Origin: Prunella strophiata
Lineage: Eukaryota > Chordata > Aves > Passeriformes > Prunellidae
Length of the DNA stretch: 64,000 bases
Reading direction: 5' to 3'
Assembly: GCA_036583965.1 (NCBI GenBank)
Contig: JAZBQD010000019.1
Span: forward strand, 16,073,585 to 16,137,584
Shown here: positions 41,501-48,620 of the stretch, one piece after another
Layout of the letters: each line of letters opens with the position of its first letter
Numbering within the stretch: position 1 is the first letter of the stretch
Notes under the pieces: model-generated
Database searches by the model: none
Seen by the model: only the letters and a program-made list of their open reading frames with translations
Told to the model about the DNA's origin: nothing
Made by a program: the position numbers and the translations under genes

Positions 41501-44500
41501 TTGCACAGGTTAAACAGCACTGCTCCCCTGACCACAGCTGCTCCACAGGGCTGTGCTACCAGGTCTTTTCACAGACACATTTCCCCCCTCCCTCCCCCAC
41601 AAACTTCACTATTAAAGGACCCCAGCTAATAGCTTGCCTTGTCTCTCTGAGATCCAGCCCCCTGCCAGCCTGGGATGGATTCTGAGCTCAGCCAGCTCTG
41701 CAGTTCCTGCAGGCTGAGCCCAGAGCATGGCTCCAAGGAAGCCCTGGTAATGTGTGTGCTGTAGGAATTGCCCTTGCCAGGGTGGGGGAAGGGATGGCAC
41801 TGGTGTTCCTGCACTGTAGGAGCAGAGCAGGGCTGCCAAACACCGTGGTGCAGGGAGAGATGCCAAGGAAATGCAGCTCAGACACAAGAAACCCTGGGTG
41901 CCAGCCCTGCCCCCCAGAGCAGGTGGGGAGCAAGCCCTGCTCCAGGACAGCTCCCCTCTGCCCTGTGTGCCACAGGCAGCCCTCTCTGCCTGGGAAGCAC
42001 AGACAGCTTGGCAGAGTTTGGCCCTGTGCAGCTTTTTTGGTGGCTAGCTCTCCATGGATGCCTGCCTGTTCAGCTGTCTCCTCACCTGTGCCAGAGCCAG
42101 GCTGTGCCCAGCAGCCTCACAGCTCCCTCTCTGCAGCACAGCCAGGTCCCAGCACAATGAATTCCAGAGGACTCACTGCTGGCTGGCTCTCCTGGAAGAG
42201 CTGTTCAAGTGTAACCAGGACAGGACTCAGCCATACAAATCCCCCTCAGGCACTTTGCTCCTCAAGTTCATGGGTGGCCCCCAGTGACTTCACCCCACAA
42301 GTGCCACACAATGTCCTCTGTGGCCCATGGCCAGCACTTCTGGTAACCTGACCTAGCTTTGAACAATTCTGCAGCTCAGAGAACACAGTCAGGAGCCCAG
42401 GCCATGCCCACCAGGGCTGTGTGGGCACTGCCTCCTCTCATTCAGCAAATTCTGCAGAAGAAAGCACCTCCACTAAACCTCTCATGTACCTGTGCCTAGA
42501 TTTTTAAAAATATATTTTAAAAATACATTTCCTCATACAATCAGACAGGCATGCATGATTTTGTCAAGCTCCTACCTGGCCCCAGATGAGGATTTACTCT
42601 AGAGATTCTGCTTTGTTGCTCATCATGAAACACCTACCCAACACCACAGAAAAAATTAATCTCAAAATTGGGATTGGGAAGGAATGTAGGACAAAGACTG
42701 GATTGCAGACCACTGCAGACCAATGCCTGCTTTGAGATCCAAGAATTGCAACTCCATTGCCCTTGTAGCATGATTTTGCATTAACTGCTTCCACTGGTTG
42801 TTGAAGGCCTTCTTAAACTCTCTTCTGCAGTGAAACATAGTCTCCTTTCATTCTTGTTTTCTCAGTTTTGGTCTAGAGAAATCTGAAAGTCTTCTTTGGC
42901 AGTACGAATGCTTTAAAACTATTTTTCTTTTTTTTCATAATGATCAAACATCTCAGCTTTGTAACTATTTCTGCTTTAATTCCTCAGAAGGAATTAAAGG
43001 TGCCAGGTCAGCAAAATAATCTGTGATTCAGCTGCTGCTCTGAGCACTGGGACTGCCAAGCCCAGGCTCCATCCCAGCACATCCCATCCCCTGTGGCTTT
43101 AGGACCACCCAGAACTGATGACATTATAGCAAGAGGCATCACAGCCTCTCTTGGGTCTTCTACAGAACATGTGCTAAACATGCTGTTCACTGGTTCCTTC
43201 TAATCCTAAATCTAATTAGAAAGATTATAATGACATATTAAATACCTAAATTCATTGTCATGAATTTGCAATTCCTCACAAAGGGCAACTGAAACAATCA
43301 CAAACATACAGACACCCTTCCCTACACAGGGGAGATGCCTTTGATATAGTTGGAAAAGTGTGATACACTTCTGGGGCACCAAGGGCTTCTGATGACCATA
43401 TCTTCACTCTGCCCTTAGATCCATCTGCACTAGAATTTGACCAGTCATTCCAAACAGCTGCCTGCTCATTCTAATTACCTTCCAAAAAGCTATTTATTTC
43501 TATTCCCAAATGCAAAAACACTTCTCCCTTCAAAACTATAAAGGTTGAAGGTCTGTGATGAACAATATTTTGTCCAAGTTTCACTCAGGTACTTTGGTTT
43601 CTGTGCTCTTTATCAATTGACTCAGACAAGCATTTAAAACTCTCCAGCTTTTTCCTTCCTAATGGATTTGGTTTAGGTATTGTCTTTAATGTCTATTATT
43701 TAGGTAATTTTGGAGATTTTTCTGAGTCTCATAATCAATCCTATATTGCTGGTGTCAGAGAAACCATCTGTATTTACTGATGAATGAGTGGAAACATAGT
43801 CCTACTCTCATTTGGAAATATGCTATAAAATAGATAATCTCTAAAGTACCTGGACTGTGCACACATGGTTTTTTAAGGTGTGGAGCCAGCCCAAAAGTGT
43901 GCCAAGCCACCCTCCCAGCTGGTCTCCAGGAGCCACTGCTTCACCTGAGCACCTGTGCACACAGAGCAAGGCAGATGTGTGCAGCTCAGGTGCACATTTC
44001 TCAGCCTCTGCTGCCTCTAGGTTGTAAAGCCACCAATACAAACCAGCACGTAGCCATTTAGGACAGGAAAGTGAAAAACTATATTTAGCTGAAGCTGTAG
44101 TAGAAAGTAGATGATCAGATATTGCTGACATTTGTGCCCCCATTGCTGTGAGCACTGCTCTGAGACTCTGCAGTGCTGAGAGGTTCCTGCTCAGGGCAAT
44201 ATCCCCAGTGTCCTCTAGGAACCAAAGGGACAATTGCCTCCTCTGCCACCCCCAGTACCACTGCACAACCTGTTGCAAGCATCCACTAAGTCTGGCAAGG
44301 AACCAAGTACTGGAAGTGCTGGAAAAGCCATGTAACGAGTCAGTGTGGTTGTAAACATGCTTTTCAGTTAAATAAATTTCAGATTTTTGTCTCCTCCCTA
44401 TCAAACTCAGGTAGCTTTGGAGAGCATCTCCTTTTTTGTACCTTTACAGTGATAGCCCAGTCTTGGTGCAATGCATCTTGAGCACAGGTATTTCCCTCCT

Positions 44501-47500
44501 GAGAAGGAAAATCCCCCTCAGCTGGAAAGTGTATCCCTTATGAAAGCTTGACAGAGCAGGGATTTAATAACACTGATTTGTTTCCAATGAGCTGTCCCTT
44601 CCTCATTTAAACACCACATCTCACAGGTTCTGGTGGGAGTACTCCTTTTCTATGAGGAGTACTTTGCAAGACTTCCTGAGGCAAACAGGACTTTTTCCAC
44701 TGATTCAAATAATCTGAGATTTAGTCCTTTACAAAGGATGGCTCTTGAGTTCTAAATAATTTTTTTCTCAGTTCAAACCTGAACCTGGTAAAAGTTGGCA
44801 TAAGATTTATTTACTGCACTGCAGAGATGTATGTGTAGCCTGGGTAGAAGAATCCCTTGATAACAAGGCTCCTGTGACCAACTAATAACACCAAGGGCAT
44901 GGGTTTGATCCCTGTGTGGGCTATTCACTCAAGAGTTGGACTCAATGATCCTTGTGGGATCACAGAATATTCCATGATTCTATGGAAACTCCCATTCCAG
45001 CAGAAGTGATGGTTTTCATAGCATGCTTCATAGGTTCTGTGCTCTGCTCTACACAGGAGATCAGACTAGACAATCAAACCAGTCCCTTCTGAAGCTGAAA
45101 TCTGTGAATCTCTGAGAGTGGCTCAGTTTACAGATTCCTCCAGTGCTTGACATCTTTATGTCTACATTCACCACATGAAATCTGCCAACTGTGATGCAGG
45201 TTTTGTGCCAAAACAGATGTCACCAAAAGATGCACAATCATAACTTCATTAGGTAATCTGGTGTCCCAGAAATGAGAACCACTGTAGCCCATCCCAGCTA
45301 GCTCAAACAGCCACATTCTCAAAGAGGGATTCAATATTTGCACATACCACCTCTGTCTCAGCTCCTGCCTGCTCTGCTCATCATATCCTCCATACATTTG
45401 CCAGATGTTGGAGTGAAGGCATATATCTGTACATGAAACCATGGTCACCATGGTCAAGCAGCTCACATTTCTCCAGATGTTTTGTGATCTCACCACTTAT
45501 TAATGTTCTTGGGAGTTAGCCTGACTCTAGGTGAGAATTAATGGTTAAATTTCCCTGCTTGTGTCCCAGAGCATTTTGGAAGAATTTGATTAGATTGATT
45601 TCTATCCAGCCCCTAGCTGCACTTCTCCCTCATTCCCTCTCTGAGTGGCTACTAATTCTGGAGGCAGATTTCTCCCCAGTGTCTTTCTGACATTTGACAG
45701 ATATAAATCAGCAAAACTTGTTTATGGATTTGCATTCTACATGCAGAATAGACCCTAGTCCTTGCTAGGAATGAATGCATGGATATTTCCAAGTTGCTGG
45801 GGTACTTCCATGATAATTTGCACTGCCATTGTTTATGTGCATGTGAATATGCTTTCCCTTTTAACTAATGTTAAAACTATGCTGAACAGAGGGGCAATCT
45901 CAGGATTTCTCATGCAATTTTGGTGCACAGAATTTTAAGATCAGGTCTAGGTTCTCCATCAACACCTTGCCTTAGGTTACCATTTCTTTTGAAAGCTATG
46001 AACTCCGAATACTTTGCGTAATTTGCCCCTAATTCAGTGTAACCATAACAGGAAATCAACTAAACACCACCTAAAAATGTTTGTAATTCTGTAATGTGTT
46101 GGAAGCCACAACATATGCATGCTAAAATGTAAATTTGAGGATCTTCAGCAATATTATAGCATGTAAACAGAAAGAGTTAAAATAGATTTAAAAATACCCA
46201 AGTTCCTCTTTATGGGTGGAAGATAGATTGGAAATAAAACAACCAGTTAATGAAATAAAAGATCATTCTATTAAATTGTTCAGATGCTCAAAAAACCTAT
46301 GAAGAATGCATGCAGCATGCCCATTGATGCTTCAATATTCCTCCAACCACTTGATTTACAGTCCTATGTAGGGTGTATGGCTTGTTTACTTTCTCCTGCA
46401 ACTCTAGACAGAAAACAAACCTTTGCAAGCATGTGGCTCCTTTCAGACATCTCAGAAAGAGATAAATGAATATATCTTCCAGGTTATCATACTTAACATC
46501 TTAACTGCCACAAATGCAGGGAATATCCTGCATAGTGCAAACAGTAAGTTCCTCTTGCCAGTCTACAGGGATTGGATGCTTCTCATTTTTTCCTGACAGC
46601 TGTGTGATCTTTGTCCCTCAGTGTTTAACATTACATGGAATTGGGGAATTACACCTTGAAACAGGAGTGGCATTGTTCCACTTAATGCAAACAGTAACAA
46701 GGCAAAAGCAGTGACAACTGCAATGCAGGGCTGTGCCTCCATGCCCCCCACTCCATGTGTGTGTTTGGGAACAGTGCTACAGTAAAACCATCACACAGTG
46801 CCCTGTCAGCAGCATTTTTCCCCTGTTTGAGTGTGCTCTAAGTAGGGCAGCACCCTCAGCAACGTGGAACTGCAAGTATCCCATATCTATCCACCCATCC
46901 ACAGAGCTGCTTCTACTGGAACTATCACAGAAATATCTGAAACCTTTATTCATGAAAAACAGGCTAAGTGTGTTAGCCAGATAAGAAAAAGTCTCAGTAT
47001 CTGGTATTATTATGGTTTTCCAAGGGGTAAGGGGGGGTGTCTGACTGACAGTTTCAGCAGCTATGTAATTTTCCCTTGCTTGTTTAAAACAGGAAACAGA
47101 AATGCCTGGCTTCAGCATGGGCTTTATGATACAACCGAAGCCTTGGGAGGATTCCAGCCTTATCCAGGAATCCCAGTAGCTTGCTGACTGTCCTTTGCAT
47201 CAAAACCCATGTTCTCTCCCACTGTTTTCCCAGGATTTGGTCCTCACTGCAAGGTGCAGTGTTTCAGCCAGAAGCAAGGGAAGCCTGTAGTCCTTTCCTG
47301 ACAGAAAGTACACTTGAAGTCTCCTGGGAGTGTGGGGACAGGGCTCGTGTACACCTTAGTGTGCAGGCACTGAAGTGACCATCAGCTCACAAGGACGAGC
47401 CCTTATCCACTTCTGCATTTGAGCAGAAACAAAGCAAGACTCCCAGAAAAACTTTGTCACATTTCCAAAAATAAAGAAGTCCCTTTTTCTGTCCTTTGCC

Positions 47501-47808
47501 CCAAACTGTAGATTTGGATTAATCCTTCTTCCTTAAATAGCTAAGGTTCAAGCTAAATAAAGCTATTGCAGTTTGTTTTTAGCTGGAACATGTCAGTTAA
47601 AGGAAATACTGTAAATTACAACACAGTCATGCCACACCATTGTGACTGTGTAACCAGCTAACTCAGCAGTCAGCTCACAAATGCAGCCGAGAACTCCTTA
47701 AGTAGGAAAAGGAAAGCAATAGTTATTAAAAATGAACAGTCACTAAAGATTCAGGACTTACCCTGAGTCATCCCTGGCTCCCTTCTCCCCTGCTGATGTT
47801 TTCATCAT
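1..47808 (-). CDS. RIN3: RIN3 gene, Ras and Rab interactor 3 (coding exons 1-6, 3' part missing)
   Basis: RIN3 is a cytoplasmic/endosomal guanine nucleotide exchange factor for RAB5-family GTPases (notably RAB31). It links receptor signalling, through its SH2 and proline-rich regions, to early endocytosis. The coding sequence joins, in transcription order, 47808-47762, 29627-29441, 26698-26584, 9054-8982, 5068-4977 and 1094-1 (continuing off the left edge). All five introns are GT-AG and the phases (2,0,1,2,1) fit at every junction. The product has a short acidic N-terminus (~1-43), an SH2 domain starting at GISILDKLIKTCPVW (from ~44) with the FLVR arginine at ~83, and the RIN-specific segment ending in RLWFVNPIFIEE (~227-238). 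A proline-rich region with two APPRRR/PPIPPPRR-type SH3 ligands follows. The VPS9 and RA domains are beyond the window. Identity rests on the close match to the human RIN3 N-terminal half and on SLC24A4 lying upstream. Exon 6 carries an apparent frame break (see that entry). Confidence 0.95.
1095..4976 (-). other. RIN3 intron 5
   Basis: This 3.9 kb intron has a GTAAGT donor at 4976 and a TTGACAG acceptor at 1095. Apart from the T32 tract beside the acceptor I see no repeat family or additional exon in it. The open frames within it are short and unsupported. Confidence 0.8.
1100..1131. repeat. A32 homopolymer (T32 on the RIN3 sense strand)
   Basis: Thirty-two consecutive A on the plus strand lie 6-37 bases from the exon 6 boundary. 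On the sense strand they form the polypyrimidine tract of the exon 6 splice acceptor (T32 then GACAG). A further A/G-rich stretch continues to about 1160. Confidence 0.97.
4977..5068 (-). CDS. RIN3: RIN3 exon 5 (end of SH2 region)
   Basis: This 92-base exon encodes DLLPFTLKLPQAILEASSSQ and then DLEIISSLGI, matching human DLLPFTLRLPQAILEASSFT followed by DLETIANLGL. The acceptor is TTTCTACAG and the donor GTAAGT. Phases 2 and 1 at its ends fit exons 4 and 6. The segment closes the SH2 domain and leads into the RIN-specific linker. Confidence 0.94.
5717..5744. repeat. A28 homopolymer
   Basis: A simple run of 28 A on the plus strand within RIN3 intron 4. No retroposon body is recognisable before it. 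Confidence 0.95.
6673..7122 (-). mobile_element. Solo LTR of an avian endogenous retrovirus (ERVL-like), minus orientation
   Basis: On the minus strand the segment ends with an AATAAA signal (6731-6726), then CTACTTTATTCTTGAACTC and CCTCTGTTCTAGGTCAGCC, and terminates ...TTCACA near 6673. This is the typical R/U5 end of songbird ERV LTRs. Upstream are a PolII-like U3 and the fragment GGGCTCTTGTGCTGCCCAAG. No gag, pol or env sequence lies on either side, so it is a solo LTR. Its 5' end runs straight into the polypyrimidine satellite at 7124, with no visible TG terminus. The family assignment is from memory of avian LTRs and is approximate. Confidence 0.6.
7124..8128. repeat. Polypyrimidine/polypurine satellite: (CCTT)n block plus 36-bp higher-order repeat
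   Basis: About 1 kb of pure C/T on the plus strand. The first ~220 bases are CCTT tetranucleotides broken at intervals by TTC. From ~7341 a 36-base unit made of CTCTCTTT, CTCTCCTT, CTCTCTTT and CTTTTCTTTCTT repeats about twenty times. Several copies carry an extra 16-base CTCTCTTTCTCTCCTT insertion (for example near 7485 and 7755). In RIN3 pre-mRNA the tract reads as GGAA/GAAA purine repeats. Confidence 0.97.
8982..9054 (-). CDS. RIN3: RIN3 exon 4 (SH2 C-terminal half)
   Basis: This 73-base exon encodes (I)LYLEGSVLVFEDVFKLVAFYCVS(R), matching human ILYLEGSALVFEDIFRLIAFYCVSR. The first isoleucine and last arginine codons are split, fitting exons 3 and 5. The acceptor reads CACTAG with a weak pyrimidine tract. 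The donor is GTGAGT. A TTTTG-rich tract lies about 50-150 bases upstream on the sense strand. Confidence 0.94.
9107..9206. repeat. AAAAC/AAAC microsatellite
   Basis: About 100 bases of irregular AAAAC and AAAC repeats on the plus strand (TTTTG/TTTG on the RIN3 sense strand), starting 53 bases upstream of the exon 4 acceptor. Confidence 0.95.
19794..19912 (+). mobile_element. CR1 LINE fragment
   Basis: The stretch reads GGAGATCTCTAGCCCAAAATC, then ...CAAGCCAAGTCACTCAAGG and TTTTAAAACCTCCCAGG. It follows the familiar CR1 3' ORF2 region ("gatctctagtccaa...gctcagggct...tgaaaacctcca"). It is 5' and 3' truncated, diverged and without a reading frame. Confidence 0.7.
23505..23545. repeat. C10A31 compound homopolymer
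   Basis: Ten C followed by thirty-one A on the plus strand, in RIN3 intron 3. It is a simple repeat with no attached retroposon that I can recognise. Confidence 0.95.
26584..26698 (-). CDS. RIN3: RIN3 exon 3 (SH2 core with FLVR motif)
   Basis: The acceptor TTTTCAG is followed by IFLVRKEGNVSNMVLAVRLP and, at the end, EAPGVLEYNIKEEKS. The donor is GTAAGG after one base of an isoleucine codon. This is the central strand of the SH2 domain. The FLVR arginine (residue ~83), which in canonical SH2 domains contacts phosphotyrosine, is kept. Human RIN3 has FLVRRDSSSKQLVLCVHFPS at the same place. The exon has 115 bases, 38 codons plus one base. Confidence 0.94.
26699..29440 (-). other. RIN3 intron 2
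   Basis: This 2.7 kb intron (GTAAGT donor at 29440, TTTTTCAG acceptor at 26699) holds a plus-oriented CR1 fragment (~27245-27445) and a (TA)n stretch near 29146-29162. The 27.0-28.8 kb part is GC-richer and gives several long chance frames, none of which I can support. Confidence 0.78.
27245..27445 (+). mobile_element. CR1 LINE fragment
   Basis: It contains the CR1 landmarks AATGTCCAAAGCTGGAGACTG, CACAGCCCCTCTTGGCAGCC, CTGCCTCTTGTCCT and CACAGCCTGGCTTCATC in the right order, in plus orientation (antisense to RIN3). It is a truncated, diverged copy from the 3' part of ORF2. Confidence 0.78.
29441..29627 (-). CDS. RIN3: RIN3 exon 2 (N-terminal linker and start of SH2)
   Basis: The exon follows a TTTCAG acceptor and ends GCAGGG before GTAAGT (phase 0). 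It encodes a variable acidic stretch and then GISILDKLIKTCPVWLQL, nearly identical to the human RIN3 start of the SH2 domain (human GISILEKLIKTCPVWLQL). It ends ...ILGKETAG at the SH2 alpha-A/beta-B boundary. It is 187 bases long, one base completing the split Gly16 plus 62 codons (residues ~17-78). Recognition is direct from the protein sequence. Confidence 0.93.
29862..30326 (+). mobile_element. Solo LTR of an avian endogenous retrovirus, plus orientation
   Basis: In order: a U3 with a GGATAAAAAGG TATA-like box (~30177-30187), the segment GAGACCCCAGGGGAATGCCC, a polyadenylation signal AATAAA (30253-30258) embedded in TTTATTCGAATAAAG, a U/G-rich stretch, and an end TTTTCCTAACA at 30326. This is standard LTR architecture of songbird ERVs. 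Upstream U3 contains a diverged ~80-base direct duplication (see findings). No internal retroviral genes flank it. The left border is uncertain and no clear target duplication was found. Confidence 0.65.
32128..32165. repeat. T-rich homopolymer (T10 GG T26)
   Basis: A simple T run on the plus strand in RIN3 intron 1 with a GG interruption at 32138-32139. Confidence 0.95.
44868..44985 (+). mobile_element. TguSINE1-type SINE (tRNA-Ile body with CR1 tail)
   Basis: The middle reads CTAATAACACCAAGGGCATG, then GGTTTGATCCCTGTGTGGGC. This matches the anticodon arm, variable region, B-box and acceptor of a tRNA-Ile (AAT). It passes into GAGTTGGACTCAATGATCC TTGTGGG and ends ATTCCATGATTCTATGG, the 3' tail of CR1. 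That tRNA-Ile/CR1 fusion is the hallmark of songbird TguSINE1. The tRNA 5' half (A-box) is eroded, so it is an old or truncated copy and not a functional tRNA. Confidence 0.8.
45035..45117 (+). mobile_element. Ancient CR1-like LINE 3' end
   Basis: The sequence ACACAGGAGATCAGACTAGA, CCAGTCCCTTCTGAAGC and TCTGTGAATCTCTGAG corresponds to the old amniote CR1 3' tail ("caggaggtcagactagatgatc...ggtcccttctggcc...tctatgaatctatgag"). It lies just downstream of the SINE and is strongly diverged. Confidence 0.6.
47762..47808 (-). CDS. RIN3: RIN3 coding exon 1 (start codon)
   Basis: This exon encodes about 15 residues beginning MMKTSAGEKGARDDS and ends with two bases of a glycine codon before a GTAAGT donor. 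The next exon starts with the single base needed to complete that codon, which supports the exon. The start is the first ATG of the pair at 47803-47808. Upstream in this frame there is no ATG before a TGA stop near 47910, so no longer ATG-initiated form is possible in this exon. The context has G at -3 and A at +4, which is moderate. The N-terminus of RIN3 is poorly conserved (human is longer), so the start is inferred from phase, donor and frame rather than similarity. Confidence 0.75.
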
Positions 47809-48045
47809 TACAGCAAACTTTAAGTCACTTTCTGTATCACAGTGGCTCGAGAGTTCCTCGGTGAGAAAAGCAATTCCTTCCCATCGCTGAGCAGAAGTTC
47901 CACATCCTCAGGTTTTGTACTGAAGATGGTATTTCAAGGGCATGAGGGGGAAGATGTTTAAAACCAGCTTCAGGCTCAGTAGTATCGGAGGGCAGAGGAC
48001 TAAACAAGCACTGAAATGAAAGCAAACTACCAAGAAGATCCGATT
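47809..48045 (-). promoter_or_regulatory. RIN3: RIN3 5' untranslated region (predicted)
   Basis: This is the inferred leader between a start site about 30 bases downstream of the TATA-like element and the ATG pair at 47803-47808. It holds a complete short upstream ORF of 22 codons, from an ATG at 47903-47905 to a TGA at 47837-47839, ending 28 bases before the main start. A second in-frame ATG in that uORF has a strong context (GCGATGG). The extent is inferred; no transcript evidence is available here. Confidence 0.5.
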
Positions 48046-48059
48046 TTAGCCTCTCTTAT

Positions 48060-48110
48060 TTCTACTTCCTGTATTTATATGAACGGGGGATTTCAGGAAG
48101 AGGCAGTCTT
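48060..48110 (-). promoter_or_regulatory. RIN3 core promoter candidate: TATA box with flanking GGAA (ETS/PU.1-type) sites
   Basis: On the minus strand TATAAATA (48079-48072) is followed at once by CAGGAAGTAG (48071-48062). An opposite-strand AGGAAGAGG lies at about 48095-48103. A TATA box of this quality, 265 bases above the first in-frame ATG, together with purine-rich GGAA sites, fits a tissue-restricted (myeloid-like) promoter. RIN3 is known to be enriched in mast cells and microglia. That ETS factors act here is inference. Confidence 0.45.
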
Positions 48111-48121
48111 TGGTGGTCAAG

Positions 48122-48155
48122 GGTGTGTGTGTGTGTGAGAGTGTGTGTGTGTGTT
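48122..48155. repeat. (GT)n microsatellite
   Basis: Alternating GT with a GAGA interruption, about 45 bases upstream of the RIN3 TATA-like element. It is potentially polymorphic and capable of forming Z-DNA. Confidence 0.9.
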
Positions 48156-48539
48156 ATAAAGCCATATTTAGTAGTGCAAGCAGGTTAACCTTATTAGAAA
48201 GAAGGGCCTGAGACTTTCAACTCATTTGTTTCTCTACCCTAAGTAAGTTTCAGAGGAAATCATTTGACAGACTACAGGTATATCAGGAGGCACCGGAGCA
48301 CAGTGAACTTTGTGAAGGATTTTGTAAGGCAGCAGAGCAGTGAGCCTCCGTCTGCAAATTCCTGAAGCATGTGTATTTCTACTGCTTGAGTAACTGGAAC
48401 CAGATGGAGCTTGGAAACCTTTCTATTTACACAGGACCTGAGAAAACGAAATGTCTAACGCTGGCAGAGGACAGCTTTGCAAAAGCACTCCCAGTCAGAG
48501 CACAGCTGATGATGAGGCTGTGTGGCTGCTGCAGTGAGC

Positions 48540-48620
48540 AGCTCTCCAGGGCTCGCCGTGCGGGAACCCAGCGGGCACGCGGCGCCTGGGGAGGCTGGGC
48601 TGGCACACCTGCTGCCACAC
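48540..48620. promoter_or_regulatory. Small CpG cluster upstream of RIN3
   Basis: About seven CpGs fall within ~40 bases (around 48551-48592, GCTCGCCGTGCGGG and GGCACGCGGCGCC) in an otherwise CpG-poor intergenic region. It could be an alternative RIN3 promoter or first exon, or an enhancer. Nothing else in the sequence decides between these. Confidence 0.3.

Larger units (their letters stand above)
29628..47761 (-). other. RIN3 intron 1
   Basis: This 18.1 kb first intron (GTAAGT donor at 47761, TTTCAG acceptor at 29628) contains an ERV solo LTR just upstream of exon 2 (~29862-30326), a T-rich run (32128-32165), a tRNA-Ile/CR1 SINE (~44868-44985) and an old CR1 tail (~45035-45117). The GC-rich 41.7-42.4 kb stretch gives a 199-codon frame that resembles nothing I know. 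First introns often hold enhancers, but no specific element can be named. Confidence 0.75.

Noticed and set aside
41752..42351. 199-codon plus-strand open frame
   Set aside because: Cys/Pro/Ser-rich translation of GC-rich intronic DNA with overlapping frames of similar length. It resembles nothing known.
43841..44404. 187-codon minus-strand open frame
   Set aside because: Its nominal start is TTG, not ATG. I considered a retroviral env or gag remnant but saw no motif, signal peptide or flanking LTR.
44881..44925. tRNA-Ile gene
   Set aside because: Only the 3' half of the tRNA is preserved and it runs into a CR1 tail, so it is a SINE.
45128..45496. 122-codon minus-strand open frame
   Set aside because: It starts at GTG, has no recognisable domain and lies in RIN3 intron 1 without matching splice phases.
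47837..48025. 62-codon upstream frame in the RIN3 leader
   Set aside because: The frame's nominal start at 48025 is TTG. Only the 22-codon ATG-initiated part (47905-47837) is kept as a uORF.
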